Shown here piece after piece: positions 1 through 6,419 of a stretch of 14,424 nt of DNA. Origin of the DNA: Calditrichia bacterium (GTDB lineage Bacteria > Calditrichota > Calditrichia > Calditrichales > Calditrichaceae). The notes beneath the pieces were generated by a model. It saw only the letters and a program-made list of their open reading frames with translations, was not told the DNA's origin and did no database searches. Location: NCBI GenBank assembly GCA_027039465.1, contig JALWEA010000162.1, forward strand, positions 1-14,424, written 5' to 3'. The stretch's first letter is position 1. Each line of letters opens with the position of its first letter. Position numbers and translations under genes: made by a program.

Positions 1-842
1 TTTTCTTCAGGCAAACCTAATTTCATGCGCATGGCTTCCGTAATCCGTTGATTCGCCTGATGCGGGATAACCAAATCGAGGTCTTCCACTTTCGCATTTG
101 CCGCATTAAGTGCTTCCATAATAACTTCAGGAAATCTTGTAACGGCATGTTTAAATACATAACGGCCATTCATGTAAGGATAAACCTTACCTTCATCAAT
201 CATTTCATGAGTAATAAAAGGCCTGGTTGCACTACCGGGACTTTCCACCCAAAGCATCTTGGCATAGTTTCCGTCTGCGTGAAGGTGACTCGTTAAAACG
301 CCTCGACCGTCGTCCGCCTCATGCGCGGAAAGCACTACTGCTCCGGCTCCGTCTCCGAATAAAACCGCCACATCTCTGCCGGCCGTCGACAGATTTAAAC
401 CGCTACTGTGAACCTCAGCACCAACAACTAAAATATTATTGTACATGCCGCTTTTTATAAACTGATCGGCCGTAGCAAACGCATACACGAATCCTGTACA
501 TTGATTCCGAATATCCATCGCGCCGATTCCAGGGATGCCCAAATGCACCTGTAAGGGACAACCTGCACCGGGAAAGAAGTAATCCGGACTTAAAGTTGCA
601 AAAATAATGAAATCAATATCCTGCGGTGTCAAACCGGCCATTTCAATAGCTTTTTTTGCGGCTTGAGCACCCATATATGACGTGGTTTCACCTTTCTCAA
701 TATCGGCAAATCGGCGTTCCACAATTCCGGTTCGTTCGCGAATCCATTGATCGGAAGTATCCATCATTTTTTCAAGGTCAAAATTAGTAACAACACGATC
801 GGGCAAATAGCGACCAACTCCTTTAACAATTGAACGTCTCAT
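1..842 (-). CDS. fabH: Beta-ketoacyl-ACP synthase III (FabH-type), C-terminus cut by window edge
   Basis: My translation of the minus strand from the ATG at 842 stays open to base 1, giving about 280 residues. FabH-type thiolases condense an acyl-CoA starter with malonyl-ACP to begin fatty-acid synthesis in the cytoplasm. Visible features are the N-terminal TSDQWIRERTGI motif (29-40), the catalytic Cys115 in NQCTGF, the GDGAGAVVL strand (163-171) and the catalytic His261 in HQAN. The third catalytic residue, Asn, should lie about 30 residues further on and is outside the window. The sequence around the Cys (IRNQCTGFVYA) differs from the usual AACSGF, and the stretch at 200-225 is slightly longer than in E. 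coli FabH. It may therefore be a paralogue with another starter preference rather than the main FabH. An AGGAGG at 853-858 lies 10 bases before the start. The hydrolase gene lies upstream on the same strand with a 78-base gap, so cotranscription is likely. Confidence 0.9.
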   Translation of the reverse strand, partial: MRRSIVKGVGRYLPDRVVTNFDLEKMMDTSDQWIRERTGIVERRFADIEKGETTSYMGAQAAKKAIEMAGLTPQDIDFIIFATLSPDYFFPGAGCPLQVHLGIPGIGAMDIRNQCTGFVYAFATADQFIKSGMYNNILVVGAEVHSSGLNLSTAGRDVAVLFGDGAGAVVLSAHEADDGRGVLTSHLHADGNYAKMLWVESPGSATRPFITHEMIDEGKVYPYMNGRYVFKHAVTRFPEVIMEALNAANAKVEDLDLVIPHQANQRITEAMRMKLGLPEE

Positions 843-920
843 AAAAAATATTCCTCCTGTTTCGGTAGTTATTTTTTGAAATAGAATAAAGATTATCGCT
901 TCAAATCATATTGTTTTAAA

Positions 921-1796
921 TCACGATTTTAAGAAATACTTCATTAGAAAGTTTTTAATTGCTTCGGCTACGGCAGATTCCTTGAGTAAAGATGAATGGG
1001 AATGCCCTTCGGCAACAAACACTTCAATATTATCCCGCTTAACCGAATGTTGAATTATTTTCATGTCCTGAAACGGAACCAGCTCATCACGGTTTCCATG
1101 TACAAGTAAAGTGGGCCGATTAAATCGCTTTATCGCATTAACCGGGGAGATCTCATTATAGGGGCGTCCGATTTTCCATTCAATATATTTTAACACGATT
1201 TTTATTAACCATTTCGGCACCTTATTTTGCAAAAATCCACGATACATGATTTGCCTTACATCGGCAAATGAACTAATGGCGATAACGCCATTAACACGCT
1301 CATCATCCGCAGCAGTTAAAATAGAGGCTGCAGCGCCCAAGGAATGACCTATGACAACCAGTTGCTTAACTCCTTCAATATTTGAAAAGACAAAATCAAT
1401 GGCAGAACGCAAATCGGTTTCAAATTTTAAAATATTCATCAATTTTTCTTCATCGCTTTTACCATGATTGCGTGCATTAACTAAAAAGAAGCGTGCAAAT
1501 TTGGAAATTTCACGAGCAATGGGCAGGAAAATTTCACTAGTATTTGCCCACCCATGGATGGCAACGACAACTAACGAGGCGTTGGACTCAGGATTTAAAT
1601 CGTACAATTGAATTTTTTTCTGCTCTTCCGTGGGAATCTTATACTCACGAAAATGGAATATACCTTGTTTAGGAGGATGCTTTTCGGGAATTTGCTTAAA
1701 ATGGAAGGCGCGGTAGACCATATAATAAATAAGCCCCCAAAAAGCAATTACTAAGATTATAATCGTTGTTAAAATAAAAATTAAAATCGGTATCAT
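921..1796 (-). CDS. Membrane-anchored alpha/beta hydrolase
   Basis: This 291-residue protein has the alpha/beta-hydrolase fold. Residues 1-29 form one hydrophobic segment (signal anchor), so the catalytic domain probably sits at the membrane. The nucleophile elbow is GHSLG with Ser152, the likely acid is Asp238 in GNRDELVP, and the His is in the EGHSHSS segment (266 or 268). HGWANTS at 81-87 supplies the HG oxyanion motif, and NHGKS follows at 110-114. The family includes esterases, thioesterases and lipases; the sequence does not fix a substrate. A fabH-type gene lies 78 bases downstream on the same strand, which hints at acyl-chain chemistry but does not prove it. The ribosome site is weak (AGGGA about 8 bases upstream). 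A candidate promoter with a palindrome over its -35 lies just upstream. Confidence 0.85.
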   Translation of the reverse strand: MIPILIFILTTIIILVIAFWGLIYYMVYRAFHFKQIPEKHPPKQGIFHFREYKIPTEEQKKIQLYDLNPESNASLVVVAIHGWANTSEIFLPIAREISKFARFFLVNARNHGKSDEEKLMNILKFETDLRSAIDFVFSNIEGVKQLVVIGHSLGAAASILTAADDERVNGVIAISSFADVRQIMYRGFLQNKVPKWLIKIVLKYIEWKIGRPYNEISPVNAIKRFNRPTLLVHGNRDELVPFQDMKIIQHSVKRDNIEVFVAEGHSHSSLLKESAVAEAIKNFLMKYFLKS

Positions 1797-1828
1797 TGCT
1801 GTTATCCCTGCCTAAGAAAGCAAATCCA

Positions 1829-1857
1829 AATATATTGGCATATTAAATTGCATGCAA
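1829..1857 (-). promoter_or_regulatory. Candidate promoter of the hydrolase-fabH unit
   Basis: Read on the minus strand there is TTGCAT (1857-1852), a 17-base spacer and TATATT (1834-1829). The -10 matches the sigma-70 consensus at 5 of 6 bases, the -35 at only 3 of 6. Transcription would start near 1822, giving a leader of about 25 bases before the hydrolase ATG. The palindrome at 1846-1859 overlaps the -35. Confidence 0.4.
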
Positions 1858-1859
1858 TT
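1846..1859. promoter_or_regulatory. 14-bp perfect palindrome, possible operator
   Basis: AATTGCATGCAATT is perfectly self-complementary. It lies between the divergent hydrolase and EEP-family genes and overlaps the -35 of the candidate hydrolase promoter, a position typical of a repressor site. An AT-rich 14-bp palindrome is not rare by chance in a window of this size, so the evidence is mainly positional. Confidence 0.3.
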
Positions 1860-1997
1860 AAAAACTACCGTATTACAGATTCCTGATAGCAAATTTATTT
1901 TTTGGGGTGAGTTCTAAAAAATATCAAGTAATCTTTTGCAGACTTCAGGAACTTTTTGTAATTTTGGCGTTTGGAATTATTAAAACGGAAGGGAAAA

Positions 1998-2951
1998 ATG
2001 AACCATCGAAGATATTTAATCCATACCATTGGCATCGTTTTTATCACTACCCTATTTTTAATCAATTGTAATCGGCGCGTTGTTGATACGAATAATACAT
2101 CCAACCCGTCTGATAGTACAACTGTGCTGGTACAAAGGCGCGGTCAAACCGATCGCTTTGAAATAGCAACCTGGAATATTGAAAATTTTCCCAAAGCTAA
2201 TTCGCAAACGATAAATAACGTTGCACAAATTATTAAAGACCTTGATTTGGATTTATATGGCGTTGAAGAGATAACCAGTATCCGTTCGTTTGACGATATG
2301 TTGAAAAAATTACCCGGTTGGAAAGGTGTTCTGTCAAATGATACTTATGGGAACGGCTCTTATCAAAAAACGGGGATTTTGTACAAATCTTCTTTTATTT
2401 CCGTTGCTCATGTACAGAATATTTTTGAAGACGACAGCTATGCATTTCCACGCCCCCCTTTGGAAGCGTACGTAACCGTAAAAGATTTGGATGGCATTAA
2501 ATTCGATTTTAATCTTATTGTATTGCATTTAAAGGCCAAAGGCGGTTCATCAAACGAAGCGCGACGTAAAAGTGCCTGTGAAAAACTGCATCAATATATT
2601 TCAAATGAAATTGCGGCAGGTGCGGACTCGGATTTTGTAGTCATTGGCGACTGGAACGATCAATTAAACGATCCGCCCGAAAGTAATGTTTTTGAACCCT
2701 TTTTGAAGGACTCGGATCAATTTACCTTTTTAACTTTAGGCTTGACGAATCAATATTCCTACATTTCTTCCACTTATAAAAGTTTGATTGATCAAATTTT
2801 ACTAACCAATAGCGCGCTGCGAGAATACGGAAACGGAACATGCGAAGTTTTATATTTGGATCAGGAATATACGAGTTATGTCAGTTATATCTCCGACCAT
2901 CGTCCGGTCATGGCTAGATTTAATGGATTTAAATTGAATCTGCAAAATTAA
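1998..2951 (+). CDS. Exported endonuclease/exonuclease/phosphatase-family protein
   Basis: With the ATG at 1998 the protein has 317 residues. The start is chosen because GGAAGGG at 1987-1993 lies just before it; an upstream in-frame TTG at 1971 has no such site. Residues 1-24 form an export signal (basic MNHRRY, hydrophobic core) ending at LINC. This could be a lipobox with Cys24 lipidated, although Asn before the Cys is unusual. The rest is the DNase I-like metal-dependent fold (EEP family): ATWNIENF (57-64), metal-binding Glu in GVEEI (88-92), His177 in LHLKA, GDWND (217-221), and the C-terminal SDHRPV with Asp300 and His301. Members cleave nucleic acids, phosphoinositides or other phosphodiesters. 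Secretion and the LKAKGG-type motif fit an extracellular or periplasmic nuclease, but the substrate is not determined. It converges on the VanZ-like gene. Confidence 0.88.
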   Translation: MNHRRYLIHTIGIVFITTLFLINCNRRVVDTNNTSNPSDSTTVLVQRRGQTDRFEIATWNIENFPKANSQTINNVAQIIKDLDLDLYGVEEITSIRSFDDMLKKLPGWKGVLSNDTYGNGSYQKTGILYKSSFISVAHVQNIFEDDSYAFPRPPLEAYVTVKDLDGIKFDFNLIVLHLKAKGGSSNEARRKSACEKLHQYISNEIAAGADSDFVVIGDWNDQLNDPPESNVFEPFLKDSDQFTFLTLGLTNQYSYISSTYKSLIDQILLTNSALREYGNGTCEVLYLDQEYTSYVSYISDHRPVMARFNGFKLNLQN

Positions 2952-3000
2952 TGGTAGATGAGTTAGATAAAAAAATTCCAAGAAGATAATTGCTTACTTT

Positions 3001-3047
3001 GAAATAAAAATTTCTTGAAGAAAATAACTTTATTTTTCTTCAAGAAA
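3001..3047 (-). terminator. Hairpin terminator of the VanZ-like gene
   Basis: A perfect 14-bp stem (3011-3024 with 3034-3047) has a 9-base loop. On the minus strand it is followed at once by TTTTTATTTC, the T-rich run of an intrinsic terminator. It overlaps the VanZ-like stop codon (3040-3042). On the plus strand no T run follows, so it would end the EEP-family transcript less well, although it may protect that transcript's 3' end. The stem is AT-rich, which is atypical. Confidence 0.6.
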
Positions 3048-3426
3048 CCGGATTTAAATTTTGTCGTTTTTGTTTAAAATAAAAATACGTGATAAACAAT
3101 GTAATTCCCAGCGCATCAGCCAACAAATCTCCTGCCGAGGTATCTCTGCCAGGAACCATGGTTTGATGTAATTCATCCGATATTGCAAACAGGAAGGCCA
3201 CTACGACCGCCACAAAGTACGCATTTCGCCGTAGCCAATTTGCGGTTTCCATTAGCATTCCCCGGACAAGTAACCAGCCCAAAATTCCGAATATTGTAAA
3301 ATGAACAATCTTGTCTTCAATACGTAATCCTAATTTGGGCAAGTGGAAACCTGTTAATGATGATTCTATGGTTACTAAAATCATTAATGTGAGCCAAGGT
3401 AGATGTGCGTTCAGTCGGTTTCCCAT
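3040..3426 (-). CDS. VanZ-like small membrane protein
   Basis: From the ATG at 3426 the protein has 128 residues. A longer frame begins at a TTG at 3459, but the ATG is preceded by an AAAGGA site and is preferred. Several hydrophobic segments can be seen (about 10-20, 41-60, 70-82 and 105-117). The VanZ-family signature residues are present: DKIVHF (38-43), SDELHQ (83-88), VPGRDTSAGD (91-100) and LLADALG (101-107). VanZ-like proteins are short inner-membrane proteins. The founding member contributes to teicoplanin resistance, but most chromosomal copies have no defined role, so no resistance function should be assumed. The gene appears monocistronic and ends in its own hairpin terminator. Confidence 0.85.
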   Translation of the reverse strand: MGNRLNAHLPWLTLMILVTIESSLTGFHLPKLGLRIEDKIVHFTIFGILGWLLVRGMLMETANWLRRNAYFVAVVVAFLFAISDELHQTMVPGRDTSAGDLLADALGITLFITYFYFKQKRQNLNPVS

Positions 3427-3559
3427 ATTATTTTCCTTTAATAAACCGCTATAGTACAATATTGAAATGCTATTTAACCATTTGATTATGAAAAATAAAA
3501 TTTAACAAATAAATTCAAATACACAAATTTTCCATTTTTCAAAATCCGTGCAATTTAGT

Positions 3560-3588
3560 TTGACATCTTCTTTGAGGGTTTCTAAATT
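3560..3588 (+). promoter_or_regulatory. Sigma-70-like promoter of the anti-sigma-type ATPase gene
   Basis: A perfect TTGACA (3560-3565), a 17-base spacer and TAAATT (3583-3588, 4 of 6 matches to the -10) lie 26 bases before the start codon at 3615. The predicted start of transcription is near 3595, leaving about 20 bases of leader that contain the ribosome site. Confidence 0.55.
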
Positions 3589-3614
3589 GAATTATTGAAT
3601 TAGGAGACCTGTTT

Positions 3615-4064
3615 ATGCCCTTAATGAAAAACGGGGAATATAAAGTTACTTTCCCCAGCCACATTAAATATTTGGAAAAAATTGAGCGGATAATGACGCA
3701 AATTGCCACTGAGCTCAAGTTTCAGGAATCGGTGCGTGATGATTTGTCGATTGCAGTTACCGAGTTGTTTAATAATGCGCTGCACCATGGGAATAAAGAT
3801 GATGAAACAAAAAAAATTACGGTGACATTTAAAATAAAGAATAATGCCCTGTTTATTACGGTAAAAGATGAGGGCGAAGGTTTCGAACCTGAGAAACTAC
3901 GCGACCCATTATTACCCGAGAACATATACGATGTTAGCGGCAGGGGAATATATTTGGTGAAACAATTAGTTGATGATATTAAGTTTAATATTACTAAAGA
4001 TGGTAGTGAAGTAATTATTGTAAAGAAATTACCAAGTGAGATAGCAACCGAAACAAATAAATAA
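3615..4064 (+). CDS. RsbW/SpoIIAB-type ATP-binding protein (single HATPase_c domain)
   Basis: This 149-residue protein consists of one GHKL ATPase domain of the anti-sigma-factor serine-kinase class. The N box is TELFNNALHHGN (49-60) with Glu50 and Asn54, the G1 box is DEGEGF (85-90), and the G2 region is SGRGIYLVKQLVD (108-120). There is no dimerisation/His domain, so it is not a histidine kinase. Family members bind a sigma factor or phosphorylate an anti-sigma antagonist (STAS) protein. Neither a sigma factor nor a STAS protein is encoded nearby, so the partner must be elsewhere. AGGAGA at 3602-3607 precedes the ATG by 7 bases. A TTGACA promoter lies just upstream, and mnmA follows after 167 bases, so it is probably transcribed alone or read through weakly. 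Confidence 0.87.
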   Translation: MPLMKNGEYKVTFPSHIKYLEKIERIMTQIATELKFQESVRDDLSIAVTELFNNALHHGNKDDETKKITVTFKIKNNALFITVKDEGEGFEPEKLRDPLLPENIYDVSGRGIYLVKQLVDDIKFNITKDGSEVIIVKKLPSEIATETNK

Positions 4065-4231
4065 TAAATTTGAAATTTTTGAATTTGAATGCTTTTTGAA
4101 GATGAACTGCTTAAATAGATTTTAATTCAACTTGGGAAATGATTCAATCTATTTAATACGTATCCTTAATTGTTTTTTAATTACACCTACCATCTGATTT
4201 TTGAATTTTTTTAAAAGGAGTTCAATTTAGT

Positions 4232-5392
4232 ATGAACATAGATAAAAAAAATAAAACGGTCGTTGTGGCTATGAGTGGTGGCGTCGATAGCTCTGTTGCG
4301 GCTCTTTTGTTAAAGGAACAAGGCTACAATTGCATCGGCGTAACCATGAAGTTGCTCGATTACGCTATTACGGGTGACCTTGTCAATTATGACAATGCCT
4401 GCTGTTCAATAGAATCGGTTAATGATGCCAAATTGGTTTGTGATAAATTGGGTATTCCGCACCATGTGCTCAATTTCAGCCGACAATTTTATGATTCTGT
4501 TATTGATGATTTTATCACCCAATATTTGGAAGGTAAGACGCCGAATCCTTGTGTCATTTGTAATAAAAAGATCAAATGGCAAGCGCTTATTGAACGTTCC
4601 CGTGAATTCGGTGCGGATTACATTGCTACCGGTCACTATGCCCGAGTCCGCTTTAATCCGCAAACCGGTCGATACGAGTTGCTTAAAGGTCTTTATCCAG
4701 AGAAGGATCAGTCGTATGCTTTATGGGCCATCACGCAGGAGAGTTTGGCACATACCCTATTCCCGTTGGGTGAATTTACCAAGCCGCAAATTCGTGAAAT
4801 TGCCGAACGTTCCGATTTGGTAACGGCGAAAAAGAAAGAAAGTATGGATATTTGTTTTGTTCCCAACAACGATTACAAGGGTTTTTTGACATCTACTGTG
4901 GAAAATCTTCAATATCGTGTTCAGCACGGCGAATTGGTTACCGTTGAGGGCGAAGTGGTGGGCCATCATCGGGGTTATCCGTTCTTTACCATCGGTCAAC
5001 GCCGCGGATTGGGTAAAGGCTTCGGGCGGCCGATGTATGTGGTGGATATTGATGCCAAACACAATCGAGTCATTATCGGTGAGGAAAAATATCTCTATTC
5101 GACTGAACTGATCGCCAAATCCGTGAATTTCGTCAGTGTTGCTCATGCTCAAGACGGTTTACGCGCACAAGTAAAAATTCGCTACAAGTCTCCTGCCGCC
5201 GCAGCTACGGTTTATTCGCTGGACCATGATCGCGTGCGCGTCGTTTTTGATGAAGCGCAAAAAGCGGTTACTCCTGGACAATCGGCTGTTTTTTATGACG
5301 GTGACCGGGTGCTTGGAGGCGGTATTATTGAATCTTTTAAACGGAAAATTGCGATTGAAGCGCACAGAAAGATCGAGCAAGAAATGGAATAG
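4232..5392 (+). CDS. mnmA: tRNA-specific 2-thiouridylase MnmA
   Basis: MnmA adds the 2-thio group to the wobble uridine (U34) of tRNAs for Lys, Glu and Gln, using ATP and sulfur relayed as a persulfide. The 386-residue length is close to typical for the family. The ATP-binding PP-loop is SGGVDSS (15-21). The nucleophile Cys107 sits in GKTPNPCVICN, and the second catalytic Cys208 in MDICFVP. GHYARV at 135-140 and KDQSYALW at 158-165 are tRNA/adenylation motifs, and FTIGQRRGLG (252-261) marks the central domain before the C-terminal barrel. AAGGAG at 4215-4220 lies 11 bases before the ATG. No convincing promoter is seen in the 167-base AT-rich spacer before it. A hairpin with a T run follows the gene. 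Confidence 0.97.
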   Translation: MNIDKKNKTVVVAMSGGVDSSVAALLLKEQGYNCIGVTMKLLDYAITGDLVNYDNACCSIESVNDAKLVCDKLGIPHHVLNFSRQFYDSVIDDFITQYLEGKTPNPCVICNKKIKWQALIERSREFGADYIATGHYARVRFNPQTGRYELLKGLYPEKDQSYALWAITQESLAHTLFPLGEFTKPQIREIAERSDLVTAKKKESMDICFVPNNDYKGFLTSTVENLQYRVQHGELVTVEGEVVGHHRGYPFFTIGQRRGLGKGFGRPMYVVDIDAKHNRVIIGEEKYLYSTELIAKSVNFVSVAHAQDGLRAQVKIRYKSPAAAATVYSLDHDRVRVVFDEAQKAVTPGQSAVFYDGDRVLGGGIIESFKRKIAIEAHRKIEQEME

Positions 5393-5424
5393 TTCTTGAA
5401 TTGTTTTTACGGCGGAATAAAAAT

Positions 5425-5450
5425 AAAAACTGCTTGCGAGCAATTTTTCT
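5425..5450 (+). terminator. Candidate intrinsic terminator after mnmA
   Basis: AAAAA (5425-5429) pairs with TTTTT (5444-5448), then after a C/A mismatch TGCT (5431-5434) pairs with AGCA (5439-5442) around a TGCG loop. The outer T run continues as TTTTTCTTT. It lies 33 bases after the mnmA stop. The core stem is short, so it may be weak. Confidence 0.45.
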
Positions 5451-5501
5451 TTGGTGTAACTTTTGCTGAGTGAAACGGGTAATTTTTGCCACAATTTCAA
5501 T

Positions 5502-5529
5502 CTTCTGACTGATTGCTATCAGTCAGAAG
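5502..5529. repeat. Palindromic hairpin 1 of a tandem pair before panB
   Basis: A 12-bp perfect stem (5502-5513 with 5518-5529) closes a TGCT loop. Its core, ACTGATTGCTATCAGT (5508-5523), differs from the core of the next hairpin at one position. No T run follows on either strand, so it is not a plain terminator. It could be an RNA leader structure, a DNA operator or a dispersed palindromic repeat. Confidence 0.8.
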
Positions 5530-5541
5530 GCATAAGTTTTC

Positions 5542-5565
5542 GGGGACTGATAGCTATCAGTCCCC
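5542..5565. repeat. Palindromic hairpin 2: 24-bp perfect palindrome before panB
   Basis: The segment is fully self-complementary over 24 bp; its left half is GGGGACTGATAG. The core ACTGATAGCTATCAGT (5546-5561) matches hairpin 1 at 15 of 16 bases, and the two centres are 38 bp apart. A perfect palindrome of this length is very unlikely by chance. It ends 38 bases before the panB start. Because the cores match, the arms could also pair between hairpins, giving an alternative fold. Confidence 0.85.
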
Positions 5566-5603
5566 TTGTCTTGTAAAACCGAAAACCAAAAAGTGAGGGC
5601 ACC

Positions 5604-6419
5604 ATGTCCCTACAAAAATCGGACAAAAAAATATCCATCCCCACTTTACTCCGCATGAAAGAAAACCGTGAACCCATCGCCATGCTCACTGCTTACGACA
5701 CACTAATGGCCGGTATCCTCGATCAAAGTGGCATCGACATCATCTTAGTCGGAGATTCCGGAGGCATGGTCATGGCCGGCCACGAAAACACGCTCGCCGT
5801 TACCATGGACGAGATGCTACACTACGTCAAGTCCGTACGGCGTGCTGTCAAGCACGCCTTATTGGTAGCTGACATGCCCTTCCTTTCCTATCAAATCAGC
5901 ACAGAAGAAGCTATTCGCAATGCCGGGCGTTTTTTGCAGGAAGGCGGTGCCGAAGCGGTAAAAATCGAAGGCGGCCAGCCGGTGCTACCCATCATCGAAC
6001 GTTTGGTGCAATTCGGCATTCCCGTCATGGGTCATCTCGGTTTAACCCCTCAGTCCATCCATCAACTGGGCGGCTATCTGGTACAGGGCAAAAATTCGCA
6101 AGCAGCCGAACGTTTAAAACACGAAGCACAACTTTTGCAGGAAGCCGGGGTCTTTTCCATAGTACTTGAAAAAGTTCCGTCCATACTTGCAAAAGAAATC
6201 AGCGAGCAACTCAAAATCCCCACTATCGGCATCGGCGCCGGGAAATACTGCGACGGCCAGGTTCTTGTCAGTCATGACATGCTGGGACTTTATGAAAAAT
6301 TCAAACCCAAATTCGTGCGTCGTTATGCCGAATTAGGTAAGGCCATGGGGAAAGCTTTCGAACAATACATAAGCGATGTAAAACAAAGAAATTTTCCGAG
6401 CGACGATGAAAGTTATTAG
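5604..6419 (+). CDS. panB: 3-methyl-2-oxobutanoate hydroxymethyltransferase PanB
   Basis: PanB transfers a hydroxymethyl group from methylenetetrahydrofolate to 2-oxoisovalerate to make ketopantoate, the first committed step of pantothenate and CoA synthesis. The 271 residues match the family length. Metal- and substrate-binding residues are visible: VGDSGGMV with Asp51, VADMPF with Asp90, and KIEGG with Glu122. MGHLGLTPQS (142-151) and the catalytic Glu189 in LEKVP follow, then IGIGAG (208-213). A GAGGG site precedes the ATG. The last 14 bases overlap the start of panC, so the two are translationally coupled. Codon choice here and in panC (Ile mostly ATC; Leu mostly CTC, CTA or TTA) differs from mnmA (more ATT and TTG). 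panD and panE are not in the window. Confidence 0.97.
   Translation: MSLQKSDKKISIPTLLRMKENREPIAMLTAYDTLMAGILDQSGIDIILVGDSGGMVMAGHENTLAVTMDEMLHYVKSVRRAVKHALLVADMPFLSYQISTEEAIRNAGRFLQEGGAEAVKIEGGQPVLPIIERLVQFGIPVMGHLGLTPQSIHQLGGYLVQGKNSQAAERLKHEAQLLQEAGVFSIVLEKVPSILAKEISEQLKIPTIGIGAGKYCDGQVLVSHDMLGLYEKFKPKFVRRYAELGKAMGKAFEQYISDVKQRNFPSDDESY

Noticed and set aside
48..460. Open frames on the plus strand at 48-296 and 227-460
   Set aside because: They lie antisense to the clear FabH-type frame on the minus strand and resemble no protein family.
1895..2104. 69-residue minus-strand frame over the EEP-family gene start
   Set aside because: It overlaps the signal peptide of a gene with a strong ribosome site, and its sequence looks non-coding.
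4422..5152. Alternative frames inside mnmA on both strands
   Set aside because: They are shadows of a fully conserved MnmA sequence, with no ribosome sites or recognisable motifs.
5502..5565. Assignment of the tandem hairpins to the known pan-motif RNA family
   Set aside because: Position and tandem layout are similar, but the stems are perfect and lack the conserved bulged adenosines, so membership cannot be claimed.
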